Position numbers and translations under genes: made by a program
Notes under the pieces: generated by a model
What the model saw: only the letters and a program-made list of their open reading frames with translations
Databases searched by the model: none
Told to the model about the DNA's origin: nothing
Assembly (NCBI GenBank): GCA_964640995.1
Contig: CAZXJJ010000001.1
Location: 248,001-312,000 of the forward strand
Direction of reading: 5' to 3'
Length of the DNA stretch: 64,000 bases
Source of the DNA: JAAYUH01 sp964640995
Lineage (GTDB): Bacteria > Caldisericota > Caldisericia > B22-G15
Shown here: positions 47,022 to 55,782 of the stretch, one piece after another
Layout: every line of letters begins with the position of its first letter
Numbering within the stretch: position 1 is the stretch's first letter

Positions 47022-48698
47022 TCATTTAGTTAAACTTACTTTATTAAATTCATTCAAAAAGTTTTTAAGGTCCAATGTTTCAAATTTTGGAGCAAGAATT
47101 TTTTCTTTCTTTACTAGTTTTCCATTAAGATTATAGAAGGTCCCATCTCTTTCAAATCCATTTGAAATGCCAACAACAACATTTGCTATTCTTAAAAGTT
47201 CCTCTGTCTCATATGGTGTAAATGCAATTATATATGTATCTTTACCAAAATTCTTAAGTGCTTCAATGTTTTCTCCAAAGAAAAGAATTGCTTTAGAATT
47301 TTTAATTTCATGTTTTATATTTAACTTATTCAATCCAATAGAGTTTGTTTCAGGTGGAAGCCATAAGAACTTAAAGTTTTCTTTTGTTTTTAGAATTTCA
47401 ACAGCATCTTTTGGAAGTTCTTTATAAATAACAACTGGTGAATTGAAATCTTTTAATTTTTCAAGACCTTCTTTAAGTTCATTAATATTAAATATATGAT
47501 GAGAAATTTGGGCAAGAGAATTATATTCTGAATCAAAAATTGCAAGTTTACCATCGCCACCCATAACTTTTCTTTTTACAAATGAACCAACTACTCCATA
47601 TTCTCTATTTAGGTCAACTCCTATTACAATAAATTCATTCTCATTATTTAGATCTTTTAAAGATATATTTGATGGAATTTGAGGTTCATTTGGATAAAGA
47701 GAATAAACTTTATCTTTAAATTTGTTTTTAATTAATTCAATCTCTTCATTAAAAAGTGAACCATCTATGTAAACTGTAAGTTCATTTATTTTCTCAGAAA
47801 TTAATTTCATTAATTTTTCAGTATCTAATTTTTTGAAACCAATATCATCTTTTATTTTTGAAGAGATAACTCTTGGTTTTTCATCAAAAAGTGCTGAATA
47901 TCTTCCTATTTTACAGAGCACTCCATCATTAATTTCTGATTCCATATCTCCATAAATTTTTACAATAAAGTTTGAGTTTTTCTTTTTGTAAATTTTTGTT
48001 CCACATCCAACAGCACATTCATTGCAGTTTGAATAAATAATGTCTGTTTGAACATCTTTTCCAAGATAAACACTTCTCTTGTCAACTATTGCACCAGTTG
48101 GACAAACTTGTGCACATAAACCGCATGAAGTACAACTTGATTCACCAAGTGGAAGATCCATATCTGCAATGATCAAAGTTTCAATTCCTCTATTCATCTC
48201 GCTTAAAACAAAATGTCCTGCAAGTTCAGAACATGCTCTAATACATCTTCTACATAGAACACATCTATTTGGATCCATTAATATGTAATCATGTGAATTG
48301 TCAACTGCGAATTTTTTTTCATAGGTTGGAAACTCAAAATGATCTAAACCAAATTCATAACCCAAATTTTGAAGTTCACAATTTCCAGACATTTCACAAT
48401 ACATACAATAGTGGTTTCTTTCTGTGAATATAAGTTGAAGAATCAATTTTCTAGAATTTATAACATTTGGAGTATCAAGTTTAACATCCATATTTGGTGC
48501 AAGGGGAGCATTACAAGCAGTTATAAGTTTTCCCCTATCTTCAACAAGACACAATCTGCAAGACCCTTGAGGTGAAAGATGTTCGAGATAGCAGAGAGTT
48601 GGAATATGTAAATTCATCTCTTTTGCAACTTGAAGAAGGGTTTTCCCAGGTTCAACTTCAACTTCATTTCCATTAATTTTAATCTTAATCTTCTCCAT
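47022..48698 (-). CDS. hoxU: HoxU/NuoG-like Fe-S subunit with extended C-terminus
   Basis: This subunit carries electrons between the hydrogenase and its acceptor. It has a [2Fe-2S] domain (CYLEHLSPQGSCRLC ... ACNAP), the HoxU-type NHYCMYCEMSGNCELQ cluster (HxCxxCx5C, not the NuoG Hx3C form) and two [4Fe-4S] sites (CVLCRRCIRAC and CTSCGLCAQVCP). Beyond the normal HoxU end (about residue 240) it continues with CNECAVGCG and LCKIGRYSAL, the extra cluster of NuoG-like molybdopterin-fold proteins, and about 300 residues of a divergent domain. ATG 48698 follows GAGAGG; GTG 48704 is possible. A HoxU-NuoG hybrid like this is uncommon. Confidence 0.88.
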   Translation of the reverse strand: MEKIKIKINGNEVEVEPGKTLLQVAKEMNLHIPTLCYLEHLSPQGSCRLCLVEDRGKLITACNAPLAPNMDVKLDTPNVINSRKLILQLIFTERNHYCMYCEMSGNCELQNLGYEFGLDHFEFPTYEKKFAVDNSHDYILMDPNRCVLCRRCIRACSELAGHFVLSEMNRGIETLIIADMDLPLGESSCTSCGLCAQVCPTGAIVDKRSVYLGKDVQTDIIYSNCNECAVGCGTKIYKKKNSNFIVKIYGDMESEINDGVLCKIGRYSALFDEKPRVISSKIKDDIGFKKLDTEKLMKLISEKINELTVYIDGSLFNEEIELIKNKFKDKVYSLYPNEPQIPSNISLKDLNNENEFIVIGVDLNREYGVVGSFVKRKVMGGDGKLAIFDSEYNSLAQISHHIFNINELKEGLEKLKDFNSPVVIYKELPKDAVEILKTKENFKFLWLPPETNSIGLNKLNIKHEIKNSKAILFFGENIEALKNFGKDTYIIAFTPYETEELLRIANVVVGISNGFERDGTFYNLNGKLVKKEKILAPKFETLDLKNFLNEFNKVSLTK

Positions 48699-48723
48699 AA
48701 TCACCCTCTCTCTTTAAAAAGTT

Positions 48724-49455
48724 TTAACTCAAAATTCTTTCTATAATTCTAAATAAAAATAATGATAAATCTGAATTAATTATAGCATTTAAATCACCAT
48801 ATAAATAATCCAAATCACAATAGAAATTTAAACTTCCTAAATAGTTGATCCCTCTTTTTTCGCACTCTTGAGATACAAAATCATCTGAAGAAAACTTCAT
48901 ATTTTCAATTAAGCCAAGAATTTTTGCATCATAATATTTTAAAATTTCATAGAGTTTAGAAACTGTTTCAAAAGAGATCCTTGAACTATTTGAGATAAGA
49001 AGATATTCACTTTTTTTAACAAATTTTAATAAATCAAGAGTTGTGTCTCCAAGTCCTGGTGGCATATCAATAATTAAAAAGTCAAGGTCTCCCCAATTTG
49101 TTATTGTAAAAATTTCAAGAAAAATATCTGTTAATTCATCTCCTCTTAATGAAAAAGGTTTATTTTGAGTAAAAGATAAAATTGAAATATATTTTAAACC
49201 ATCAATATTTTGTGGAAGAACTCCTTTTTCTTCAATTAAATCAAAGTTTTTTACTCCTAAAACAATATGAGTTGATGGTCCAAAGATATCAAGGTCTAAG
49301 AGACCTGTCTTAAAACCTTTTTCTTTTAAAAGAAGAGATAAAACTGAAGAGATTGTGCTTTTTCCAACTCCACCTTTTCCACTTGTTACTGCCCAAACTC
49401 TTTTTATTTTATTTAATTTTTTCTCTATATAAGGAAATCTTGGATCTAAACTCAT
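48724..49455 (-). CDS. Mrp/MinD-type ATPase in the hypB position (likely nickel-insertion ATPase)
   Basis: The 243 residues form a deviant-Walker P-loop ATPase: VWAVTSGKGGVGKSTISSVL, LLDLDIFGPSTHIVLGV, DFLIIDMPPGLGDTTLDLL and LIENMKFSSD. This is the Mrp/NBP35 pattern. It starts by a 4-base ATGA overlap with hypA. No classical HypB (GTPase) gene is in the cluster. In Thermococcus kodakarensis a Mrp/MinD-family ATPase is the functional HypB and pairs with HypA, so this gene is probably the same. Without experiment, an Fe-S carrier role (Mrp/ApbC) for the hydrogenase clusters is an alternative. Confidence 0.85.
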   Translation of the reverse strand: MSLDPRFPYIEKKLNKIKRVWAVTSGKGGVGKSTISSVLSLLLKEKGFKTGLLDLDIFGPSTHIVLGVKNFDLIEEKGVLPQNIDGLKYISILSFTQNKPFSLRGDELTDIFLEIFTITNWGDLDFLIIDMPPGLGDTTLDLLKFVKKSEYLLISNSSRISFETVSKLYEILKYYDAKILGLIENMKFSSDDFVSQECEKRGINYLGSLNFYCDLDYLYGDLNAIINSDLSLFLFRIIERILS

Positions 49456-49850
49456 TTAATATCCTCTAAAAATACTCCTCTTCCACTAATGATCTCAAAA
49501 TCAAAACTCAAGCACTTGGGACACTTTATATATATGTGAAGGGTTTCAGGAATGAAGTGAATTGCCTCTTTTTCATCTTCATTTAGTTTATTGAAACTCT
49601 CCTTAAACTTCCACTCATTTCCACAGATATTACATTTTAAAATTGCTTCTTCTGTGATATAAACTATTTTTGAGTTTTCTAATTCTGTCTGTTTGATTAA
49701 TTCTTTAAAAGCAAAATCAAAAACCTCAATATCGATATTTTGAAGTTCTCCAACTTTTATATAAATTTCATTAACTTTTTCTAACCTTTTTTCTTTTATT
49801 AAATTCAAATATGATTCAACAACCGCTTCTGCCAAAGCCCATTCATGCAT
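49452..49850 (-). CDS. hypA: Hydrogenase nickel incorporation protein HypA
   Basis: HypA binds nickel and hands it to the large subunit. The 132 residues start MHEWALAEAVV; His2-Glu3 is the nickel site, and Trp replaces the usual Leu or Met. The zinc site is CNICGNEW...CPKCLSFDFEI. The inserted region between the zinc cysteine pairs (about 24 residues) is longer than in E. coli HypA, as in archaeal HypA. This fits the Mrp-type partner downstream. It lies 58 bases after hypE. Confidence 0.93.
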   Translation of the reverse strand: MHEWALAEAVVESYLNLIKEKRLEKVNEIYIKVGELQNIDIEVFDFAFKELIKQTELENSKIVYITEEAILKCNICGNEWKFKESFNKLNEDEKEAIHFIPETLHIYIKCPKCLSFDFEIISGRGVFLEDIK

Positions 49851-49908
49851 AACACATTATTCAAATTATACTTATTTTAAAAGAAAAATTCAAGATATTG
49901 TTTATTAT

Positions 49909-50907
49909 TTAACAGATTCTTGGAAGTAAGTCTCGCTTTAATGTATCTAAAATTCTTTTTGTTCCAATTTCTGTTTTTAGATACACTCTTTCACCTTCTT
50001 TTTTAATTTCTCCAATTATATTTGCATCTTTTCCAAGAGGGTGATTTTTTAAAAATTTTAAAACTTCTTCTCCCTCATCTTTTTTTACAACAATAATTAC
50101 TTTTCCCTCATTTGCTGCATAAAGAGGATCTATTCCAAGAATATTTGATGCTTCTTTTACCCAGCTTTTAATTGGCAAACTCTCTTCCCAAATTTCAATA
50201 TCACGTTTAAATTTTTTTGATATCTCATTTAGAACTGTTGCAACTCCTCCTCTTGTTGGGTCTCTTAAAAATTTAATTCCCTTAAATTTATCAAGAAGAG
50301 GTAAAATAAGAGAATTTAGAGGAGAAAGATCAGATTTAACTTGTTCTCCTGTTTTTACTCCTAATCTTTCAAGCATAATCGAAAGTCCATGTTCACCAAT
50401 TCCACCATTTATTAAAATAAGATCTCCAATCTCAATTTTTCTATTTCTTAAATCTCTATTCTCTTTTATAATTCCTATACCAGATGTATTTATAAAAATC
50501 TTATCTCCTTTCCCTTTTTCAACAACTTTTGTGTCTCCTGTTACAACTTTAACTTTCGATTCCTCACTTGCTTCTTTTATTGATTTAATTATTTTTTCAA
50601 AACCTTTTAATTCAAAACCTTCTTCAATTATAAAACTTAAACTTAAAAAAAGGGGCTCTGCTCCAACAACTGATAGGTCATTTACAGTTCCATATATACT
50701 TAGCTTTCCAATATCTCCACCTTTGAAAAATGGAGGAGATATAACATAAGAATCTGTTGTAAAGGCAAGTTTACTCTCAAAATCTAAAATTGCAGAGTCA
50801 AGAAGTTCTGAGAGAATTTCATTATCTAACTCTTTTAAAATTTCATCAATTAATTTTTTTGTCCCTTCTCCTCCACTTCCATTAAAAAGAGAAATTTTCT
50901 CACTCAT
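49909..50907 (-). CDS. hypE: Hydrogenase maturation factor HypE
   Basis: HypE dehydrates the thiocarbamate on its C-terminal Cys to thiocyanate, the source of the CN ligands of the Fe centre. The 332 residues begin KISLFNGSGGEGTKKLIDEI, have FTTDSYVISPPFFKGGDIG, VVTGDTKVVEKGKGD, LRDPTRGGVATVLNEIS and end LLPRIC with the reactive Cys at the last position. All typical motifs are present. Gap to hypD is 3 bases. Confidence 0.95.
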   Translation of the reverse strand: MSEKISLFNGSGGEGTKKLIDEILKELDNEILSELLDSAILDFESKLAFTTDSYVISPPFFKGGDIGKLSIYGTVNDLSVVGAEPLFLSLSFIIEEGFELKGFEKIIKSIKEASEESKVKVVTGDTKVVEKGKGDKIFINTSGIGIIKENRDLRNRKIEIGDLILINGGIGEHGLSIMLERLGVKTGEQVKSDLSPLNSLILPLLDKFKGIKFLRDPTRGGVATVLNEISKKFKRDIEIWEESLPIKSWVKEASNILGIDPLYAANEGKVIIVVKKDEGEEVLKFLKNHPLGKDANIIGEIKKEGERVYLKTEIGTKRILDTLKRDLLPRIC

Positions 50908-50910
50908 AAT

Positions 50911-51981
50911 TTAACTTTCTCCATAAAGATAATATGCAGAGCATGCACCTTCAATTGAAACCATACAAGGACCAATTGGATTTTGTGGTGTGCATACCCT
51001 TTTAAATAGAGGACACTCAAAAGGTTTTATTATACCTCTAATAACTTCATCACACTTACAACCTGATACCTTTTTACTTTTTATCTCATACTTAAAATAA
51101 TTTCTAATCTCAAAAATTTCAAACTCATCTTTTAAAAAAAGCCCACTGTCTTTAAGAATTCCAAAGCCCCTCCAGTTTGCATCTGAAACTTTAAAAACCT
51201 TTTTTAAAATTTCTTTTGCTGCTTTATTTCCTTCATCTTTCACACTTCTTTTATAAGCATTTATAACTTTCGCCTCTCCTTTTTCTATTGTGTTAACAAG
51301 TAGATAAATTCCATAGATTATATCAAGTGGTTCAAAACCAATAATAACAAATGGAATTTTATATTCATTGAAAACTTCCATCCAACCTTCTCTTCCAATT
51401 ATTGTTGACACATGACCTGGACCAATTATTCCATCGAGTTTAACCTCACCCATTTTGAGTATCGCTTTCATTGCAGGAGGAGTTAATTTATTTAATGAAT
51501 AATAAAAAAGATTTTTGAGACCTAACTCTTTTGCTTTTATCAAAGTATATCCTAAATTTGGAGCAGTTGTTTCAAATCCAATTCCTATAAGAACATAATT
51601 TTTATCTTTGTTATTTAATGCAATATTTATTGCTTCAATTGGATTATAAACAATATTTACCTCTCTTCCCATAATTCTTAAATCATTTAAACTCATCTCA
51701 CTTCCTCTTACATTTACAAGGTCTCCAAAAGTTATGATTTGAAAGTTTTGTTCCAAAGAAACTTTTACAATATAATCAATATCTTCTTGGGAAGTTACAC
51801 AAACAGGGCAACCTGGCCCAGAAAGAAGATTTATGTTTTTAGGTAAAATTTCTCTTATTCCAAATCTAAATATTTCATGTGTATGAGTTCCACAAAATTC
51901 CATTATATTAATCTCTTTTCTAGAAATTTTTTTAATCAAATCTGAAATTTTTAGAATTGCCTCTTTTTCTTTAATTTCCAT
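50911..51981 (-). CDS. hypD: Hydrogenase maturation factor HypD
   Basis: HypD is an Fe-S protein that, with HypC, holds the Fe(CN)2CO group. The 356 residues have NIMEFCGTHTHEIFRFGIRE, LSGPGCPVCVTSQEDIDY, GIGFETTAPNLGYTLIKAKE, IGPGHVSTIIGREGW, SGCKCDEVIRGII and a C-terminal CTPQNPIGPCMVSIEGACSA. The cysteine motifs that hold the [4Fe-4S] cluster and the active thiols are complete. It overlaps hypC by 11 bases. Confidence 0.95.
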   Translation of the reverse strand: MEIKEKEAILKISDLIKKISRKEINIMEFCGTHTHEIFRFGIREILPKNINLLSGPGCPVCVTSQEDIDYIVKVSLEQNFQIITFGDLVNVRGSEMSLNDLRIMGREVNIVYNPIEAINIALNNKDKNYVLIGIGFETTAPNLGYTLIKAKELGLKNLFYYSLNKLTPPAMKAILKMGEVKLDGIIGPGHVSTIIGREGWMEVFNEYKIPFVIIGFEPLDIIYGIYLLVNTIEKGEAKVINAYKRSVKDEGNKAAKEILKKVFKVSDANWRGFGILKDSGLFLKDEFEIFEIRNYFKYEIKSKKVSGCKCDEVIRGIIKPFECPLFKRVCTPQNPIGPCMVSIEGACSAYYLYGES

Positions 51982-52192
51982 TTTTTATTTGGCTTAAAAT
52001 CGAATTTATCTCTTTTGCATCTTCATCTGAAAGAGTTGAAATTGAAAAACCTGCATGAACTATAACATAATCTCCCTCTTTCACTTCTGGAGTAAAAATT
52101 GTGTTAATTTCAAAAAATGACTCTCCCATTGAAACAATTGCTTTTTCTTTATCTAAAATTTTTATAACTTTTAATGGCACTCCAAGACACAT
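51971..52192 (-). CDS. hypC: Hydrogenase maturation chaperone HypC
   Basis: HypC is the small OB-fold chaperone that binds the Fe group with HypD and delivers it to the large subunit. The 73 residues start MCLGVPLKVIKI; Cys2 is the essential ligand. GDYVIVHAGFSISTLSDEDA is the conserved middle, followed by the C-terminal helix. It sits between hypF and hypD in the normal order. Confidence 0.95.
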   Translation of the reverse strand: MCLGVPLKVIKILDKEKAIVSMGESFFEINTIFTPEVKEGDYVIVHAGFSISTLSDEDAKEINSILSQIKNGN

Positions 52193-52201
52193 AACTTAAA
52201 T

Positions 52202-54445
52202 TCACTCCTTTCCTAAAATTACCTGACCTAAAGAGATTCCTCCATCATTTGTTGGAACTCTCTTGTGAAAATACAGATTAAAATCACCTTTCTTAAAAAA
52301 TTCACATATTAAGTTTATCAAAAGTCGATTTTGAAAAACACCACCACTAAACCCAACATTTTTTATTTTCTCTTTTTCTCTGAAAACATTTGAAATATCA
52401 AAAATTATTTTTGCAATTGTATTGTGAAATTTTTTACCAATATGTTCTTTTTGATAAATCTTTTTATCCTCAATTATTCCTAAAATTAAATCTGAAAAAT
52501 CAATTTCAACTAAATCATTTTCAATTAATTTATAGTTATATGTATCTTTTGTCTGAGATCTTGAAGAGACCATTTCAAGTGTGATTGCTGCTTCTCCTTC
52601 GAAACTCACACTATCTTTTATATCAAGTAAACTCGAAGCCATATCAAAAATTCTTCCTAAAGAAGAGGTTTCAATTAAGTTTTCATTTTTTTCAGCGAGT
52701 TTCTCAAGAATTTCAATTTCAAGTGGTTGAAATTTATAAGAAAAATCTTTCAAGAAATCTTTTAAATATTTAGAAAGATATGTGTAAAGAATTCTTTTTG
52801 GATTTTCAATAGTGTAATCTCCTTTTGTCATTGGAAAATATTTAAAATGAGCAACTCTTTTTAATTCACTCAAATCTCCTAAAAAAACTTCACCTCCCCA
52901 AATTTTTCCATCCTCACCAAAACCTGTTCCATCAAAAGAAAAAATGAGTGTTTTTTCTTCTATCTCTCTATCCAATATCAAACTGTAGGCATGTGCCTTA
53001 TGATGCTGAATATATTTAACATCAAGGAGTCCTTTAAATTTTTCTCCAAATTCAGTTGAAAGGTATTGCGGATGAAAGTCGCAAACAAGAATTTCTGGAT
53101 TAATTTTAAATAGTTTAATAAATTCAAAAATATTTTCTTCATAAACTTCAAGAGTCTCTTTATCTTTTAAGTCTCCAATATGTGGACTCATAAAAACATA
53201 ATTACCAAAACCTAAAGAAAATGTGCTTTTTAATTCACCTCCAAGAGAAAGAGTAGGTTTTAAATTTATATTAACTTTTATTGGGTCTGGTGCATAACCT
53301 CTTGCTCTTCTTATAAAATTTATTTCTTTATTTTCAATAAAGAGAACACTATCATCTATTCTGTGTTTTATATCTCTATTGTGAAAAACAAAATACTTTG
53401 AGATGAAAGAGAGTTTTTCTTTTGCTTCATCATTACCTTTTACAATTGGCTCATCTGAAAGATTCCCACTTGTCATAACTAAAGGTTTATTGATTTCTTC
53501 AAAAATTAAATAGTGATATGGTGCATAAGAAAGCATAACTCCAAGGTAATTGTTTTGCGGTGCAACAAGAGTAGAAATATCTAAAAGATTTTTAATTTTT
53601 AATAAAATAATTGGTCTTTCTTTTGATTTTAAAACCTCTTCCTCTTCTTTTGAGAGAAAACAGTATTTTTTAACCATCTCAATATCTTTCATCATAAGTG
53701 CAAATGGTTTTGTAGGTCTTCTTTTTCTTTCTCTTAAATTTTTTACTGCCTCATCATTTGTTGCATCACAAGAGATATGAAACCCTCCAACTCCTTTAAT
53801 TAAAATAATTTCTCCATTATTTAGTAATTTTGCAATTTCTTTGAAAACTCCTTCTTTTATAATTTTTTTCTCTTCTATATTTTCAATCCAGAGAGTTGGT
53901 CCACAATCAAAACAGGCATTAGGTTGAGCATGAAACCTTCTTGTATTTGGGTCTTTATACTCTTCTTCGCAATCTTGACACATTTTAAAAACTTTCATTG
54001 TTGTTTTTTCTCTATCATAAGGAAGTTCTTCAATTATTGTGTATCTTGGTCCACAATTTGTGCAGTTTATAAATGGATATTTATATCTTCTATCCTTTGG
54101 ATCAAAGAGTTCTTTAAGGCAATCATCACAAATTGCAATATCTGGTGAAATAAAATTAAAACCCTTATCTTCTTTACTCTCTTTTATAAAAAAATCTATA
54201 AACTCTTCCTCATGAACTTCAAACTCTTCAATTTTTTCAATTTTTGAAAGTGGTGGTGGATCTCTCTTAACTTTATCAATAAAATTTTTAATGGTTTCAT
54301 AATCTCCTTGAAGAGATAATTCAACACAACTTGAAGTGTTTAAAACATACCCCCTAAGACCTAACTCTTTTGCAAGTTTATAAATAAATGGTCTAAACCC
54401 AACCCCTTGCACTCTTCCATATATCTTAAAAAAATAAGTTTTCAT
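52202..54445 (-). CDS. hypF: Carbamoyltransferase HypF
   Basis: HypF makes carbamoyl-adenylate and transfers the carbamoyl group to HypE. The 747 residues contain an acylphosphatase domain (YGRVQGVGFRPFIYKLAKEL), zinc-binding regions (CDDCLKELFDPKDRRY, INCTNCGPRY, CQDCEEEY, ACFDCGP), a YrdC domain (KGVGGFHISCDATND, RERKRRPTKPFALM) and a Kae1-like domain (FDGTGFGEDGKIWGGE, HHKAHAYS, GFSGGVFQNRLL). It is the first gene of the hydrogenase block; the short gap to the divergent acyltransferase at 54509 must hold the main promoter. Confidence 0.96.
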   Translation of the reverse strand: MKTYFFKIYGRVQGVGFRPFIYKLAKELGLRGYVLNTSSCVELSLQGDYETIKNFIDKVKRDPPPLSKIEKIEEFEVHEEEFIDFFIKESKEDKGFNFISPDIAICDDCLKELFDPKDRRYKYPFINCTNCGPRYTIIEELPYDREKTTMKVFKMCQDCEEEYKDPNTRRFHAQPNACFDCGPTLWIENIEEKKIIKEGVFKEIAKLLNNGEIILIKGVGGFHISCDATNDEAVKNLRERKRRPTKPFALMMKDIEMVKKYCFLSKEEEEVLKSKERPIILLKIKNLLDISTLVAPQNNYLGVMLSYAPYHYLIFEEINKPLVMTSGNLSDEPIVKGNDEAKEKLSFISKYFVFHNRDIKHRIDDSVLFIENKEINFIRRARGYAPDPIKVNINLKPTLSLGGELKSTFSLGFGNYVFMSPHIGDLKDKETLEVYEENIFEFIKLFKINPEILVCDFHPQYLSTEFGEKFKGLLDVKYIQHHKAHAYSLILDREIEEKTLIFSFDGTGFGEDGKIWGGEVFLGDLSELKRVAHFKYFPMTKGDYTIENPKRILYTYLSKYLKDFLKDFSYKFQPLEIEILEKLAEKNENLIETSSLGRIFDMASSLLDIKDSVSFEGEAAITLEMVSSRSQTKDTYNYKLIENDLVEIDFSDLILGIIEDKKIYQKEHIGKKFHNTIAKIIFDISNVFREKEKIKNVGFSGGVFQNRLLINLICEFFKKGDFNLYFHKRVPTNDGGISLGQVILGKE

Positions 54446-54508
54446 CTTTATAAAATAATTATAACACTCTATTGAATTGATTTTAGTTTTATAATAATTT
54501 TGTTAGTT
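54446..54508. promoter_or_regulatory. Short divergent promoter region (hypF and PlsC-like gene)
   Basis: This 63-base region is the only place for promoters of both the hydrogenase block (leftward) and the PlsC-like/ACP genes (rightward). TATAAT-like hexamers occur on both strands (around 54461-54466 for hypF and 54490-54496 for the other). No clear -35 or operator could be assigned. The coupling of both transcripts to one 63-base region is an inference. Confidence 0.3.
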
Positions 54509-55468
54509 ATGATTTATGATTATAGCAAATTAAAAAATATAGATGATATTTTAAAAGAATTAAGAGAAAGAATTCCTGAGCAAGAAAAATTTATGAAGGG
54601 TTTTTTAATAAATTTTATTATAAAGCCATTCTATTTTTTAATAAGTAGATTTATTTGTAAAGAGATTGGAATTTTAGGTTTAGAAAATATTGATGAAATT
54701 AAAAAAATTAAAAATGAAATGCCTGTTATAATAACCTATAATCACATGTTTGATTTTGATATTTTAGAAATTATTTATCAACTTCTAAAAAAGAGAATAT
54801 TTACAGCAAATGTTGCAAAGCATGAATTTTTCTTTAATAGAACTCTTTTTGAAAAATTTTTAAGTTTCATTATGGAAAATTCTGCAAGTTTTCCTGTTTT
54901 TTTAACTTATAATAATGAGGATAAAAGTTTATATAAAAGAGGTCAGGCAAATTTAGATAGAGTTAAATTAAATAATTTCTTTAATTATTTTATAAGTTAT
55001 CTAATTCTTAAAAAACCCGTCACTATTGCAATCAATGGCTCAATTACAAGAGATGGAACTTTTCCAAAACCTGAAAATGGTATATCTTTTATAATTCAAA
55101 AATTTTTTGAAATTGAAAAGAATAATTCTAAAAAGTTAATTATTTTACCTGTTGGTTTAGTCTATATTGGAAATTTAAATGAATACAACAAAATTCTTTT
55201 TGATAAAGAAAAATATAAAAATTTATTGATTAGAAATATAGTAGCATTAAAGCAACTTATTAAAAAAGTTTCATTTTTTGTAAGTTTCGGAAAGCCAATT
55301 TTTTTAGATTATGATATTATAAATAAGAATCAATCCCTCTCTTTAATGAGAGAAGAATTAACAAAAGAAATATATGAAAAAATAAAAAATGAAATAAAAA
55401 ACATCTGGGATAATTTTAAAATAGAAGAGAGGTATTTTATTTCTATAAATGAATATTTAAAAAGTTGA
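54509..55468 (+). CDS. PlsC-like acyltransferase
   Basis: The 319-residue protein has a conserved acyltransferase block. VIITYNHMFDFDILEIIYQL gives the HxxxxD catalytic motif (NHMFDFD), and INGSITRDGTFPKPENG stands where PlsC has the FPEGTRS motif, so the second motif is degenerate. KKLIILPVGLVYIGN follows. Hydrophobic stretches at about 35-50 suggest membrane contact. It lies 29 bases upstream of an acyl carrier protein, so it may use acyl-ACP. ATG 54509 is used; a TTG at 54500 in frame is less likely. Its acceptor is unknown. Confidence 0.7.
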   Translation: MIYDYSKLKNIDDILKELRERIPEQEKFMKGFLINFIIKPFYFLISRFICKEIGILGLENIDEIKKIKNEMPVIITYNHMFDFDILEIIYQLLKKRIFTANVAKHEFFFNRTLFEKFLSFIMENSASFPVFLTYNNEDKSLYKRGQANLDRVKLNNFFNYFISYLILKKPVTIAINGSITRDGTFPKPENGISFIIQKFFEIEKNNSKKLIILPVGLVYIGNLNEYNKILFDKEKYKNLLIRNIVALKQLIKKVSFFVSFGKPIFLDYDIINKNQSLSLMREELTKEIYEKIKNEIKNIWDNFKIEERYFISINEYLKS

Positions 55469-55497
55469 TTTTTAAATTAGGAAATTGGAGGTGAAAT

Positions 55498-55779
55498 TTG
55501 TTAAATTCTGAAACTTTGAAAGAGGAGATTTTAGAGATTATCAAAGAGACATTTAAAGAGGTTCTTGGTTTAAATCTTGATGAGATAGATAAAAATATGA
55601 CTCTTAAAAAGATGAATCTTGATTCTATTGACCTTTTTGATCTTGTGACAAGACTTGAAAGTAAAATTCAAAAAAGATTCAATATCCCAAATTATCAAGT
55701 TCTAGATGAACATTTCACAAAATTAAGAGAATCAGAATTAAATGAAGTTATAGAAATTATTTATAATTCATTGAAATAA
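55498..55779 (+). CDS. Acyl carrier protein
   Basis: This carrier presents acyl chains on phosphopantetheine. The 93 residues form four helices with the attachment motif LDSIDLFDLV (Ser in DS) and MTLKKM upstream. It starts with TTG at 55498, preceded by GGAGG at 7 bases; no ATG gives the family start. It is not a housekeeping AcpP (no adjacent fab genes) but pairs with the PlsC-like gene, so it is probably a specialised carrier. Its stop is 3 bases from the convergent dead synthase. Confidence 0.85.
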   Translation: MLNSETLKEEILEIIKETFKEVLGLNLDEIDKNMTLKKMNLDSIDLFDLVTRLESKIQKRFNIPNYQVLDEHFTKLRESELNEVIEIIYNSLK

Positions 55780-55782
55780 AAT

